From contig JAEYQO010000104.1 in NCBI GenBank assembly GCA_023409975.1, positions 12,023 to 76,022 on the forward strand: 64,000 nucleotides of DNA, given 5' to 3'. The stretch is from Bacteroidota bacterium. Lineage in GTDB: Bacteria > Bacteroidota > Bacteroidia > Chitinophagales > Chitinophagaceae. Each line of letters opens with the position of its first letter. Positions within the stretch are counted from its first letter, which is position 1. The notes beneath the pieces are model-generated. The model ran no database searches, was not told the origin of the DNA, and was given only the letters and a program-made list of their open reading frames with translations. The position numbers and the translations under genes were made by a program. Positions 36,696-46,298 of the stretch are shown piece after piece.

Positions 36696-36782
36696 TGGTG
36701 CCCAGGAATGGATTCGAACCATCACACCCTTGCGGGCGCTGCGACCTGAACACAGTGCGTCTACCAATTTCGCCACCTGGGC
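36696..36782 (-). tRNA. tRNA-Leu (anticodon CAG)
   Basis: Class II tRNA. Acceptor GCCCAGG pairs with CCTGGGC, discriminator A, and CCA is encoded. The anticodon stem CTGTG/CGCAG closes the loop TTCAGGT, giving anticodon CAG. A variable arm (CGCCCGCAAGGGTG region) and T-loop GGTTCGAATCC are normal. 5' end at 36782. Confidence 0.95.
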
Positions 36783-36947
36783 ATTCAGATCTTATTAGAA
36801 GAACTTCCCGCTCATTCCCAAAGCTTTAGGCCTTGTTCCTGTAAGGGAGTGCAAAGATAATAGCACGCTTTGAAACAAACAAATTGACTCCCGATTTTTG
36901 CTAAGATGCCTATATTGCGCCCATTCCTGTTTTTAAGCTTTGGCACT

Positions 36948-37706
36948 ATGTATCGTTTGGTTAGTCTGGTATCCATTTTTTCACTTTGTTTATCGTCTTC
37001 CCTGAAGGCGCAACGTATCGCCGATCACAATACGCTCGGTTGGGCAGCTAGCTTCAACACCATTCATATCAATCAACGTTACTCCATATTGCTGGAATAC
37101 CAATGGCGCCGTGATCAGCTAGTCGCCGACTGGCAACAGTCGCTGTTCCGAACAGGCATCCAGGCTCATCTGAAGAATGGACTACACCTAATGGCTGGCT
37201 ATGGCTATATTATCACTTTCCCTCATGGCGATTTCCCTGCTGGTCCGCACCCGGTGCCTGAACACCGGATCTTCGAACAGCTGATGTGGAACGACGCCAT
37301 TAGAAGGGTAAGCCTTAACCACCGTTTCCGGTTTGAACAAAGGTTTCTTGGAAAGATTGACCAACTGGCTTCAGAGAAAGTGGTTACTGACTGGACCTAC
37401 CTCAATAGGATTCGCTACCAGCTACGCGCCACTATTCCTCTTAACAAAAGATCAATGTCTGATGATACCTGGTACCTTGCTGCGTTCGAGGAGATCTTCA
37501 TCGGTTTTGGAAAGAATGTCAACCAAAATGTGTTCGATCAGAACAGAGTTGGACTACTTCTGGGTTATCAGGTAAGTAAACACGTTCGCGCTGAAGCAGG
37601 CTATTTCAACGTTATTGTTCAGCAAGGTGGTTTGATCAATGGCCGCGAAGTGTTCCAGTATAACCAGGGAGTCATGGCCAATCTTTATCTGACGCTGAAT
37701 AACTAG
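36948..37706 (+). CDS. DUF2490 outer-membrane-like protein
   Basis: 252 residues from ATG 36948, which puts a signal peptide right at the N-terminus (MYRLVSLVSIFSLCLSSSLKAQ in two parts: MYRLVSLVSIF, SLCLSSSLKAQ); an ATG at 36906 would add 14 residues before it. The body is made of alternating strands with Trp/Arg/Tyr patterns (GWAASFNTIHIN, LEYQWRRD, GYGYIITFPHG, VSLNHRFRFEQRFLG, RIRYQLRATI), matching DUF2490, a predicted beta-barrel family of Bacteroidota. Function unknown. Its end overlaps the convergent thiolase gene by 4 nt. Confidence 0.85.
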   Translation: MYRLVSLVSIFSLCLSSSLKAQRIADHNTLGWAASFNTIHINQRYSILLEYQWRRDQLVADWQQSLFRTGIQAHLKNGLHLMAGYGYIITFPHGDFPAGPHPVPEHRIFEQLMWNDAIRRVSLNHRFRFEQRFLGKIDQLASEKVVTDWTYLNRIRYQLRATIPLNKRSMSDDTWYLAAFEEIFIGFGKNVNQNVFDQNRVGLLLGYQVSKHVRAEAGYFNVIVQQGGLINGREVFQYNQGVMANLYLTLNN

Positions 37707-38881
37707 CTCAAATATTCCACTATGCCTGCAATCCCCTGGCCCCCACCAACACACGCGGTCACCAGGCCTCTTCTTTTACCGGTTCTTGCCAGATCGTGAA
37801 GCATTTGTATGGTCAACTTCGCACCAGAACACCCTAATGGATGGCCAAGCGCAATAGCACCGCCATTGATGTTGACCAGTTCAGGGTTCATGTCCAGTTT
37901 ACGGATAACCGCCAGTGATTGAGACGCAAAGGCCTCATTAAGCTCTATGAGATCTATCTGGTTTAAAGAAAGGTCTGCCTGCCGGAGGGCTTTGGGCACT
38001 GCCGCCACCGGACCAATACCCATGATCCTGGGGTCTACCCCCGCTACAGCGCAGGCGACAAGTCTTCCCCACGGTTTCAATCCCAATTGGTTCATCAACC
38101 GTTCACTCATCACGATCACGAAGGCTGCCCCGTCCGATGTCTGAGACGCATTCCCCGCTGTTACCGTACCACCCTGTGCAAATACCGGCGGTAGTTTTGC
38201 AAGGACCTCCTTCGAAGTATCTTTCCTGGGTCCTTCATCTGTATCCACAACAAATTCTCTGGTCTGCCGCTTGCCTTTTTCATCAACGAACGTATGTTGC
38301 ACAGCGATGGGCAGTATCCCATCTTTGAATCGACTTTCTTCTATTGCCTGGAGTGCTTTCAGATGAGAGTGATATGCAAACTCATCCTGGTCTTCACGGG
38401 ATACTTTGTAGTCTCTCGCCACCTGCTCAGCAGTCAATCCCATACTCAGATAGTAATCGGGTTCCGTCTGAGCGATGCGGTAATTAGGCATGGTCCTCCA
38501 GCCGGCGGTTGGCACCAGGCTCATACTTTCAGTTCCTCCCGCAATAATGCATTCCGCCATACCACTCTGAATCTTTGCCGTAGCCATGCTAATCGTCTCA
38601 AGTCCCGATGCGCAATACCTGTTGACGGTCACGCCCGGTGCCCATTCACCTATGGCCCTGTTGGCAATAATTCGGCCCACCTGAAGTCCCTGTTCTGCCT
38701 CCGGCACCGCGTTGCCAACTATTACATCATCTACAAGTTTAGGGTCAAGTTGAGGAACACTGGTCAATAATCCTGTGATCACATCTACCGCCAGGTCATC
38801 AGGTCTTGTATGCCTGAATCCACCCCGTTTAGCTTTCGCTACCGCTGTCCTGAAACCCGCAATGATATAAGCTGCCTGCAT
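37703..38881 (-). CDS. Acetyl-CoA C-acyltransferase (thiolase)
   Basis: 392 residues. Catalytic set complete: nucleophile Cys90 in NRYCASGLE, His347 in GHPLGCSG, Cys377 in CVGGGQG, plus GGTESMS. Thiolases cleave 3-ketoacyl-CoA in beta-oxidation or condense acetyl-CoA; the sequence resembles FadA/PcaF-type degradative thiolases. No partner fadB-type gene is in the window. Confidence 0.94.
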   Translation of the reverse strand: MQAAYIIAGFRTAVAKAKRGGFRHTRPDDLAVDVITGLLTSVPQLDPKLVDDVIVGNAVPEAEQGLQVGRIIANRAIGEWAPGVTVNRYCASGLETISMATAKIQSGMAECIIAGGTESMSLVPTAGWRTMPNYRIAQTEPDYYLSMGLTAEQVARDYKVSREDQDEFAYHSHLKALQAIEESRFKDGILPIAVQHTFVDEKGKRQTREFVVDTDEGPRKDTSKEVLAKLPPVFAQGGTVTAGNASQTSDGAAFVIVMSERLMNQLGLKPWGRLVACAVAGVDPRIMGIGPVAAVPKALRQADLSLNQIDLIELNEAFASQSLAVIRKLDMNPELVNINGGAIALGHPLGCSGAKLTIQMLHDLARTGKRRGLVTACVGGGQGIAGIVEYLS

Positions 38882-38999
38882 TCGAAATGGTTTGTCTTAA
38901 AGTTAAGAATAATTATACCATGGGATTAATAACAGCTCTATCCGGAAGGTTGATGCGACTTCAGCCTTCTGGTACTAAATTTGAATATTATTCTCGGTT

Positions 39000-39365
39000 A
39001 TGGAAAAAACAAAGACATTGGTTTTAGGGGCTTCTGAGAATCCAGGTCGTTACAGCTATCTCGCTATCAAACGATTATTGGCTCACCAGAAGGAAGTCGT
39101 GGCAATCGGCAAGAAGAAGGGTAGGGTAGATGGCGTTGAGATCATAACAGACACTCCGCAAATGGAAGATATCCATACAGTTACACTGTACCTCAACCCC
39201 ACTAACCAGAAGCCTTATTACGATTATATCCTCTCCCTAAAGCCAAAGAGGATTATTTTCAATCCCGGAACGGAGAATGAAGAACTGGAAAGGAAACTTG
39301 CCCAGATTGGCACTAACACCCTGGAAGCCTGTACCCTGGTAATGCTCAGCACCGGTAGTTACTAA
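39000..39365 (+). CDS. CoA-binding domain protein (YccU-like)
   Basis: 121 residues, a lone Rossmann-type CoA-binding domain: VLGASENPGRYSYLAIKRL, VVAIGKKKG, TLYLNPTNQKPYYDYIL, IIFNPGTENEEL. Similar to the CoA-binding half of succinyl-CoA synthetase; the stand-alone family has no assigned reaction. A TAAATTTG -7 motif (38976-38983) is 16 nt upstream. Confidence 0.9.
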   Translation: MEKTKTLVLGASENPGRYSYLAIKRLLAHQKEVVAIGKKKGRVDGVEIITDTPQMEDIHTVTLYLNPTNQKPYYDYILSLKPKRIIFNPGTENEELERKLAQIGTNTLEACTLVMLSTGSY

Positions 39366-39385
39366 AGCGGATTCCGGACGCTTTG

Positions 39386-40153
39386 TTACTCAGATACCTC
39401 CACATAAACGGGGCAGTGATCCGAATGTTGTATGTCCGGAAATATCGCCGCGTCTTTCAGCCGATCGCGTAATGCTTCAGTAACAACACAGTAATCGATC
39501 CGCCATCCCTTATTCTCAGCTCTTACCGAGGGAAATCGCCTGCTCCACCAACTATACTGATGAGGGTGAGGGTTGAAATACCGGAAACTATCAATCATCC
39601 CACTCTCCAGAAATTTATCCATCCATTCCCGTTCTTCAGGCAGAAATCCACTGGTTTTCTTGTTTCCTACAGGATTGTGAATGTCTATGGGCCTATGTGC
39701 GATATTGTAATCCCCACAGATGACAAGATTCGGCCGTGTTGTTCTAAGTTCCAGGATATAATCGAAAAATTCTTCCAGCCATTGATATTTATAGGTCTGA
39801 CGAATGTCCCCTGTAGTTCCGCTTGGGAAATAGGCGTTGATCACTGAAAGATCTCCATAGTCTGCGCGGATCACTCTCCCCTCAGAATCACTCTGAAGAA
39901 CACCATTTCCATAGAAAAGCGCATCTGGCTGTATCCTTGTGAAAACAGCAACGCCACTATACCCCTTCTTCTCAGCCGGAAACCAGTAGTTGTGATATCC
40001 CAGTTCTTCCAACGCCTGATGATCAATATTGCTCTTTTCTGCTTTGATCTCCTGCAGACAGACTACATCAGCAGGATTGGTTGCCAGCCAATCAAGAAAT
40101 CCTTTCTTGATGGCACTTCTGATACCATTGACATTGTAGGAAATAATACGCAC
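39386..40153 (-). CDS. xth: Exodeoxyribonuclease III
   Basis: 255 residues of the Exo III/AP endonuclease family: ISYNVNGIRSA, catalytic Glu35 in LQEIKAE, GDYNIAH, SWWSRR and the terminal HSDHCPV. It cuts at abasic sites and degrades 3' ends in base-excision repair. It has no N-terminal extension. Convergent with the CoA-binding gene, 20 nt apart. Confidence 0.96.
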   Translation of the reverse strand: MRIISYNVNGIRSAIKKGFLDWLATNPADVVCLQEIKAEKSNIDHQALEELGYHNYWFPAEKKGYSGVAVFTRIQPDALFYGNGVLQSDSEGRVIRADYGDLSVINAYFPSGTTGDIRQTYKYQWLEEFFDYILELRTTRPNLVICGDYNIAHRPIDIHNPVGNKKTSGFLPEEREWMDKFLESGMIDSFRYFNPHPHQYSWWSRRFPSVRAENKGWRIDYCVVTEALRDRLKDAAIFPDIQHSDHCPVYVEVSE

Positions 40154-40194
40154 GACTGGAAAACTTGAACCGCAAATAACTAAAGTTTGAAGAT

Positions 40195-41091
40195 TTAGCC
40201 AAGTCGGTCTTTCGTGTCAGGAAAAAGGAGTACCAGAGCATTTCGCTGGGTCTGAGCGCTGATTCTTCTTGTTTTTCCAAGGTACTCTCCATCCACCTGG
40301 AAATAGGCCTTACCGCGAACTTCTATGGTCACTGATTCTGCCTGTATCGTTTCAATTTTTTTGGTGTTGAAGGGCCGGTTAAAAAATAGCATTTTGATTA
40401 GTTCAATGACCGAGAGTTTACGAAGGATAACCACTTCAAATAATCCATCCTGCATATTACCCAGCGGATTAATCCTGGCACCGGTACCGTACATTCTTGC
40501 ATTGGCCAGTACCACCATGAATGCACTGCGGTGAAAAATGGTATTGTCTCTCTTGATGCTCACCTGGATCAATCTTCGTCTCCAAAGTACCCGGAAAACC
40601 TCGCGTGCATATCCAATTTTACCTCTTACGTCATTCTCCTCAAAATACTTCACCAACTGGGCATTAAGACCGATGTCGCTAAGATGGATACAAACATTTT
40701 CCTGGTTGAGCCGGATAATATCAACATATTTAGGGCTGCCATGTAACAACACATGTATGCAATCCTCAAGAGTGGTCGGCATCTGCAACTCTCTTGCCAT
40801 ACCGTTTGCTGATCCTGCAGGAAAGATACACACGGGGATCCCCGTGTCTATTACCACCTCCGCCACCAGCTTTAAAGTCCCATCCCCTCCCACAGCAACT
40901 ACTTTATCGGGTCGCCAGCTCTGGATCCAGAATCCGATAGATTCTTTATCATTCTTGCCTGAAGTGTGAAAAATTTCAATATTGTGTTGCGTCTGCCGGA
41001 AATAGTCTTTGATCCCGGTTTCCCAGGATTCTTTAGACCTTCCCCCGGATACAGGGTTGATCACGAATAGCAACTTAAGGGGTTCTGGCAC
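40195..41091 (-). CDS. Diacylglycerol kinase-type lipid kinase (YegS/DgkB-like)
   Basis: 298 residues. ATP motif GGDGT at 68-72, INPVSGG at the start, PAGSANGMARELQMP, and the C-terminal LFEVVILRK and VEVRGKAYFQVDGE region of the family. These enzymes phosphorylate diacylglycerol, sphingosine-like or phosphatidylglycerol lipids at the inner membrane. It is divergent from the App1-type phosphatidate phosphatase at 41138, a pair of opposite activities. Confidence 0.93.
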   Translation of the reverse strand: MPEPLKLLFVINPVSGGRSKESWETGIKDYFRQTQHNIEIFHTSGKNDKESIGFWIQSWRPDKVVAVGGDGTLKLVAEVVIDTGIPVCIFPAGSANGMARELQMPTTLEDCIHVLLHGSPKYVDIIRLNQENVCIHLSDIGLNAQLVKYFEENDVRGKIGYAREVFRVLWRRRLIQVSIKRDNTIFHRSAFMVVLANARMYGTGARINPLGNMQDGLFEVVILRKLSVIELIKMLFFNRPFNTKKIETIQAESVTIEVRGKAYFQVDGEYLGKTRRISAQTQRNALVLLFPDTKDRLG

Positions 41092-41137
41092 GTTATTGTT
41101 TTGGTTTTAACTGCTATATAAAAATAAGACCATCTTC

Positions 41138-42163
41138 ATGCCCAACCAGAAATCTTCTTTAAAGGAGTGGTTCTACAACAAGCTTTACATCACCCGCAAC
41201 CCGGTGATCAGAGTATACAATGGCTATGGAGACAATGATCAACTAATCATTTACGGACATGTACTGAAACAGTCCCCGCTTCCCAGACGGAAATTCCGAA
41301 AGAATTTCTGGAGTAACAGCCTGTCTCTTCTGCGGCTTTTTATGGTGCAGCCTTTTAAGAATGCCAGGGTTGTCTTAGAATGGCAGGACATGAAGTTGGA
41401 GGCTATTACAGATGTTGATGGTTTCTTCAAGTTCGAATGGAAACCGGAAAAAGAACTGGAAGAAGGCTGGCATCGTGTTACAGTTCGGATTGCCGAGGGT
41501 AAATTCGCCGGCCATTCAGGTGAAGGAAAGTTACTGGTCCCGCACAATACAAGATACCTGTTCATCTCGGATATCGATGATACTTTTCTCGTTTCGCACT
41601 CATCGAATCTTCGAAAGCGTCTTTACGTACTGCTGACAAAGAACGCCCGTACCAGAAGGCCTTTTGAGGGTGTCGTCCGGCACTATCAGCTATTGGCTCA
41701 TGCAGGCACTTCCCTGGAAGCACCCAATGCATTCTTCTATGTAAGTAGCAGCGAATGGAACCTCTACGACTATATCCGTGAGTTCAAGAGGAGCTATGGT
41801 ATTCCGGAAGGGGTTTACCTGCTGAATCAACTGAAACAGGGCTACGAATTCCTGAAAACCGGACAAACCAAGCACAATGGCAAATTCTTCCGGATCATCA
41901 GGATTCTGAAGGAGTTTCCAAATCATAGGTATATCCTGTTGGGAGACGATACTCAAATGGATCCGGAGATTTATCAGTCTGTAGCCGAGAATTTCCCTGA
42001 TCGTATTCACTGTGTCTATCTGCGTCATGTCGGGAAGCATAAAAGGCCTGAAGTGGAAGAACGTGTCCGGGCTATGAAAGCGCTCGGAGTTGAAGTCTGT
42101 TATTTTACTACAAGTAGTGAGGCTATCGCCCACTCGAAAAAAATGGGGTTAATAGAAAGCTGA
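41138..42163 (+). CDS. App1-family phosphatidate phosphatase (DUF2183)
   Basis: 341 residues. The HAD-like DxDxT motif is at Asp145-Asp147-Thr149 (FISDIDDTFL) with RRPFEGV, YVSSSEWNLYDYI and LLGDDTQMDPEIY downstream, the conserved App1 pattern; the N-terminal ~140 residues form a beta-rich domain (ARVVLEWQD, DGFFKFEW). The yeast homologue dephosphorylates phosphatidic acid to diacylglycerol. Bacterial copies are uncharacterised. The deaminase gene starts 2 nt after its stop. Confidence 0.92.
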   Translation: MPNQKSSLKEWFYNKLYITRNPVIRVYNGYGDNDQLIIYGHVLKQSPLPRRKFRKNFWSNSLSLLRLFMVQPFKNARVVLEWQDMKLEAITDVDGFFKFEWKPEKELEEGWHRVTVRIAEGKFAGHSGEGKLLVPHNTRYLFISDIDDTFLVSHSSNLRKRLYVLLTKNARTRRPFEGVVRHYQLLAHAGTSLEAPNAFFYVSSSEWNLYDYIREFKRSYGIPEGVYLLNQLKQGYEFLKTGQTKHNGKFFRIIRILKEFPNHRYILLGDDTQMDPEIYQSVAENFPDRIHCVYLRHVGKHKRPEVEERVRAMKALGVEVCYFTTSSEAIAHSKKMGLIES

Positions 42164-42164
42164 A

Positions 42165-42644
42165 ATGGGATACGAAGAAAAGTTTATGCTGGAAGCTGCC
42201 AGGATTGCTGGCAAAGGTGTTGACACCTGCAAGGGAGGTCCGTTCGGGTCTGTAGTGGTCAGAAATGGCGAGGTTGTGGGTAGCAGTAGCAATCGGGTGT
42301 TTGAAACCAATGACCCTACAGCACATGCCGAAGTGATGGCCATACGGGATGCAGCAAAACGACTGGGTACTCCGGAGCTGGAGGGATGTGAAATCTACTC
42401 GGTCGGAGAGCCCTGTCCAATGTGCCTTGCTGCCATTTACTGGGCTCGGATCGAAAAGGTCTATTTCGCCAACACGAAAGAACAGGCAGCACGTCTCGGC
42501 TTCGATGACAGCTTTATTTACAAAGAGCTGGCTTCAACATTCCATGAGCGTACACTAACTATGCAACACACGCCCATCAATGAAGCGGCTGATCTGTTTG
42601 ATAAATGGCGTAATATGGATACGGAAGGTCTTCCTCAAACCTGA
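42165..42644 (+). CDS. guaD: Nucleoside/guanine deaminase (CDA fold)
   Basis: 159 residues. Zinc site of the cytidine deaminase-like fold: His54-Ala-Glu56 in TAHAEVMAI and Cys84, Cys87 in PCPMC. The C-terminal pattern ARLGFDDSFIYKEL matches guanine deaminases of the B. subtilis GuaD type, which convert guanine to xanthine; tRNA adenosine deaminase (TadA) is less likely because of this tail. The gene symbol is a family assignment. A bidirectional terminator follows. Confidence 0.85.
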   Translation: MGYEEKFMLEAARIAGKGVDTCKGGPFGSVVVRNGEVVGSSSNRVFETNDPTAHAEVMAIRDAAKRLGTPELEGCEIYSVGEPCPMCLAAIYWARIEKVYFANTKEQAARLGFDDSFIYKELASTFHERTLTMQHTPINEAADLFDKWRNMDTEGLPQT

Positions 42645-42664
42645 ATTCCAGAACTATAGATCAC

Positions 42665-42706
42665 AAAAAAAAGGCTGCCTCATCCGAGGCAGCCTTAAAT
42701 GTTTTT
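42665..42706. terminator. Bidirectional intrinsic terminator between guaD-like and lpdA
   Basis: An 11-bp perfect stem (42671-42681 with 42686-42696, 4-nt loop), with an A-run before and a T-rich tail after it (42701-42706), serving both convergent genes. Confidence 0.93.
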
Positions 42707-42716
42707 TAATGAATAC

Positions 42717-44123
42717 TTACAGATGTATGGCCTCGCCCAGGGCTACTTCAATCGCATCCTTCACACTCTCACTCATTGTTGGGTGTGGGTGAATGCTGTC
42801 AAGTACCTCTTGCCAGGTGGTCTCCAGTTTTCTTGCAGTCACGGTCTGAGCAATGATCTCAGTAACGTTCGCTCCAATCATATGGGTTCCCAGCCATTCG
42901 CCGTATTTAGCATCGAAGATCACTTTTACAAAGCCTTCCATCGCACCGGCGGCGCTCGCCTTACCGGAAGCGGAGAATGGGAACTTACCAACTTTAACCT
43001 CATAACCAGCCTCACGCGCTTGCTTTTCAGTCAAGCCAACAGAAGCAATTTCAGGCGCACAGTAAGTACAGCCGGGAACATTACCGTAATCCAGAGGCTC
43101 CGGCTGATGATGGTATTTTCCTTCCTTCTGTGCAAAGGCCTCAACGCAAATCACTGCTTCTTTTGAAGCCACGTGCGCCAGCGCCTGCCCTGGTGTAATA
43201 TCACCAATGGCATAAACACCCTCTACGTTAGTCTTGTAATACTGGTCTACTACCACTTTGCCTTTCTCGGTTTTGATACCGAGGTTTTCCAGGCCGATGT
43301 TCTCAATGTTGGCAACAACACCCACAGCAGATAGAACTACATCAGCTTCCAAAGTCACCTCTCCGCTCTGTGTTTTAACAGTAGCCTTCACGCCCTTTCC
43401 GGAAGCCTCAACTTTCTCCACAGAAGCATTGGTCATGATCTCCATGCCCTTCTTCTTGTAGATCTTCTCAAGTTCTTTTGAAATGTCCTCGTCTTCAACA
43501 GGCACTATGCGCGGCATAAACTCGACGATGGTAACCTTAGTGCCCATGCTATGGTAGAAATAAGCGAATTCAACACCAATGGCTCCACTACCTACCACGA
43601 TCATCGACTTGGGTTGTTGAGGCAGAGCCATTGCCTCACGGTAACCAATAACGTTCTTGCCATCAATTGGAAGATTCGGAAGCTGACGGGCGCGTCCACC
43701 AGTAGCCAGGATGATGTGTTTCGCCTGATGAACGGTGGTCTTTCCATCTCCTCCGGTCACTTCTACTTCCTTTTTATTATTCAGCTTTCCAAAGCCATTG
43801 ATCACATCAATCTTATTCTTGCGCATCAGGAATTGAATTCCCTTGCTCATTTTGTCCGCCACACCACGACTGCGTTTCACAACAGCAGGGAAGTCAGCTT
43901 TTGCACCGCTAACCTCAATGCCATAATCCTTGGAATGGTTCATGTATTCCATCACCTGCGCGCTTTTCAGCAAAGCTTTGGTAGGAATACACCCCCAGTT
44001 GAGGCAGATGCCGCCGAGACTCTCCCTTTCGACGATTGCAGTTTTGAATCCTAATTGTGAAGCACGGATAGCAGCCACATATCCACCCGGGCCACTCCCG
44101 ACGACTATTACATCATATGCCAT
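42717..44123 (-). CDS. lpdA: Dihydrolipoyl dehydrogenase (E3)
   Basis: 468 residues. FAD motif GSGPGGYVAA, redox-active disulfide Cys40-Cys45 (GGICLNWGC), NAD motif GSGAIGVEFA, and the C-terminal active-site pair in HPHPTMSE. It reoxidises lipoyl groups in 2-oxoacid dehydrogenase and glycine-cleavage complexes, and likely works with the fused E1 at 31742-34135. It has its own -7 element (TACATTTG) about 45 nt upstream. Confidence 0.96.
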   Translation of the reverse strand: MAYDVIVVGSGPGGYVAAIRASQLGFKTAIVERESLGGICLNWGCIPTKALLKSAQVMEYMNHSKDYGIEVSGAKADFPAVVKRSRGVADKMSKGIQFLMRKNKIDVINGFGKLNNKKEVEVTGGDGKTTVHQAKHIILATGGRARQLPNLPIDGKNVIGYREAMALPQQPKSMIVVGSGAIGVEFAYFYHSMGTKVTIVEFMPRIVPVEDEDISKELEKIYKKKGMEIMTNASVEKVEASGKGVKATVKTQSGEVTLEADVVLSAVGVVANIENIGLENLGIKTEKGKVVVDQYYKTNVEGVYAIGDITPGQALAHVASKEAVICVEAFAQKEGKYHHQPEPLDYGNVPGCTYCAPEIASVGLTEKQAREAGYEVKVGKFPFSASGKASAAGAMEGFVKVIFDAKYGEWLGTHMIGANVTEIIAQTVTARKLETTWQEVLDSIHPHPTMSESVKDAIEVALGEAIHL

Positions 44124-44167
44124 TTGACGGAACTTATTTTTGAGTTAAATGTGAAAAAAGAGCGGAG

Positions 44168-44175
44168 CAAATGTA
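44168..44175 (-). promoter_or_regulatory. -7 element for lpdA
   Basis: TACATTTG on the minus strand, 44 nt before the lpdA start; no clear TTTG at the -33 position. Confidence 0.5.
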
Positions 44176-44233
44176 GCCATTTTTTTGACTTTACCCTCTG
44201 AAGTCAGGGTGGAGGAGTACCCAAAGCAGACAA

Positions 44234-44260
44234 TAAAAAAAGCCGGTCTTGTGACCGGCT
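44234..44260 (-). terminator. Intrinsic terminator downstream of tRNA-Met
   Basis: An 8-bp perfect stem (AGCCGGTC 44241-44248 with GACCGGCT 44253-44260, TTGT loop on plus) followed on the minus strand by seven T, 9 nt after the tRNA end. Confidence 0.9.
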
Positions 44261-44268
44261 TCTCTTCG

Positions 44269-44340
<72 letters not shown>

Positions 44341-44462
44341 ATGTGGATGCAAAGATAAGGCGCACGTTTTGATCTGCCAAAACAATTCAAAAGGTTTTTA
44401 GCTTTTCTTAGCATACTGCTCAAATTAATGTAGTCATATACATAGCTTAATTTTATCGCCGC

Positions 44463-45347
44463 ATGGAACAACAACACAAGGCTGGATATGTCAACATCTT
44501 CGGCGCACCAAATGCAGGAAAGAGCACGCTGCTCAATGCCCTGCTCGGAGAACGACTGGTTATCACCTCCCCAAAAGTCCAGACTACCCGCCACCGCATT
44601 CTGGGATTTCTGACCGAACCAGGTTTTCAGATCATTTTTTCAGACACGCCAGGCATCATCGAGCCTAAATATAAACTGCACGAAAAAATGATGCGTCATG
44701 TGAAGAGTGCCCTCGAAGATGCAGACGTCGCAATGCTGGTTCACGACATTACGCAGCCCATTGAAGAAATAGAGGCCATTAGCGACCGTCTGAAGCTAAA
44801 AGTTCCTACCATCCTGCTGCTGAATAAAATCGATCTCATAAAGGACAAAAAGAAGCTTGAGAAATTGCAACAGTCATACAGCGAGAAGTTCAGCAACTGG
44901 AAAGTTCTGGGTGTATCAGCATTGCAAAAGGATTCTCTTACCGGACTGTTGCCCATGATCCTGGATTTACTGCCTGAAGGTCCTGCCTTTTACCCGGACG
45001 ACCATGTGTCTGATCGACCAACTCGCTTTTTCGTGAGTGAACTGATAAGAGAGCAAATCTTCAAATTGTACCATGAGGAAATTCCCTATCATACTGCCGT
45101 CATCATTCAATCTTTCGAGGAAAAGCCGCATATCAATGTGATCAAGGCCGAGATCATCGTAAGCCGTGAAACTCAAAAGATCATCATTCTGGGCAAAGGT
45201 GGTAGCCTTATCAAACAACTCGGAATTAATTCCAGAAAGTCAATTGAAGATTTTCTCCAAACAAAAGTTCATCTGGAAATCTTTGTCAAGGTCAGACCAA
45301 AGTGGCGCGACAATGATACCTACCTGAGGGAATATGGTTACAATTGA
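44463..45347 (+). CDS. era: GTPase Era
   Basis: 294 residues. G1 GAPNAGKST, G3 DTPGI, G4 NKID, and SALQ as G5; effector region VQTTRHRI. The C-terminal half is a KH domain (VIKAEIIVSRETQKIIILG, GGSLIKQLG). It binds 16S rRNA and is needed for 30S subunit maturation. The next gene starts 14 nt before its stop. Confidence 0.97.
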   Translation: MEQQHKAGYVNIFGAPNAGKSTLLNALLGERLVITSPKVQTTRHRILGFLTEPGFQIIFSDTPGIIEPKYKLHEKMMRHVKSALEDADVAMLVHDITQPIEEIEAISDRLKLKVPTILLLNKIDLIKDKKKLEKLQQSYSEKFSNWKVLGVSALQKDSLTGLLPMILDLLPEGPAFYPDDHVSDRPTRFFVSELIREQIFKLYHEEIPYHTAVIIQSFEEKPHINVIKAEIIVSRETQKIIILGKGGSLIKQLGINSRKSIEDFLQTKVHLEIFVKVRPKWRDNDTYLREYGYN

Positions 45348-46239
45348 TACAGAGAAAATTAGGATCGACGCTACTGCTGGCCAGACACGTGCTTTCGGCA
45401 ACGCAGCCATTGATGTTCTGAGACTCGATCTGCTGCATCCCATCGTATCAGGGAACAAGTGGTTCAAACTTTTCTATAATATTGAGGAAGCCAAAGCCGA
45501 AGGTAGGGATACGCTCATCACATTCGGCGGCGCCTGGTCAAACCACCTGGTAGCAACGGCTGCAGCAGCCAAAGCAGCAGGCTTCAAATCCCTCGGCCTC
45601 GTGCGTGGTCTTCACGGCGCTGTCACTTCCACACCCATTCTGCAACTCTGTAGATCTTACGGAATGCAACTGGAATTTCTGACCCGTAGCCAATACAAAA
45701 GCAAGGCGGAAAAGGAATTGATCGGTTATTTTCAATCACACCATCCTACAGCCTGGATTATTCCTGAAGGGGGTGCCAACGAGGCCGGAAGAACAGGTGC
45801 TGCTCATATTACTGAGTTTATTCCACCCTCCTATACGCATGTATGCATCTCCGTTGGAACAGGCTCCAGCTTTATCGGACTCCGAAATGCATTGCCTGCA
45901 TCAACTCGGCTCCTCGGATTTGCCCCAATGAAGTCAGGCAGTTATCTGAATAATTCGGTTGCTAACATGCTGCTGCCTGAAAAGAACTGCAATTTTGAGC
46001 TTTTGGATCGATGGCACTTCGGTGGATTCGGTAAATGGAAGCCTGAATTAATTTCTTTTATGAATCAGTTTTACGAAGAAACATCAATGCCGCTGGATGT
46101 GGTGTATACCGGCAAGATGATGTACGGTGTCAGTGATCTTCTGAAGGAGGGATATTTCAGTTCCCGGGACAGGGTTCTCTGCATTCACACAGGTGGTTTG
46201 CCAGGTAATGCCTCCGTTTCGAATTTGCTCAGATTCTAA
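45334..46239 (+). CDS. PLP-dependent D-cysteine desulfhydrase / ACC deaminase-like enzyme
   Basis: 301 residues, fold type II PLP enzyme. The PLP lysine is most likely Lys42 in VSGNKWFKL, with TFGGAWSNHLVATAAAAK as the phosphate/carboxylate site (TFGGAWSNH, VATAAAAK), and VCISVGTGSSF as the glycine loop. Family members make pyruvate, ammonia and sulfide from D-cysteine or deaminate ACC; which is true here cannot be told. The overlap with era by 14 nt indicates co-expression. Confidence 0.88.
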   Translation: MVTIDTEKIRIDATAGQTRAFGNAAIDVLRLDLLHPIVSGNKWFKLFYNIEEAKAEGRDTLITFGGAWSNHLVATAAAAKAAGFKSLGLVRGLHGAVTSTPILQLCRSYGMQLEFLTRSQYKSKAEKELIGYFQSHHPTAWIIPEGGANEAGRTGAAHITEFIPPSYTHVCISVGTGSSFIGLRNALPASTRLLGFAPMKSGSYLNNSVANMLLPEKNCNFELLDRWHFGGFGKWKPELISFMNQFYEETSMPLDVVYTGKMMYGVSDLLKEGYFSSRDRVLCIHTGGLPGNASVSNLLRF

Positions 46240-46298
46240 AGGCTGCAATAAAAGGATTATCTGGAAGTTATACCACAGAGTTTCTATTTTTACCCGCC

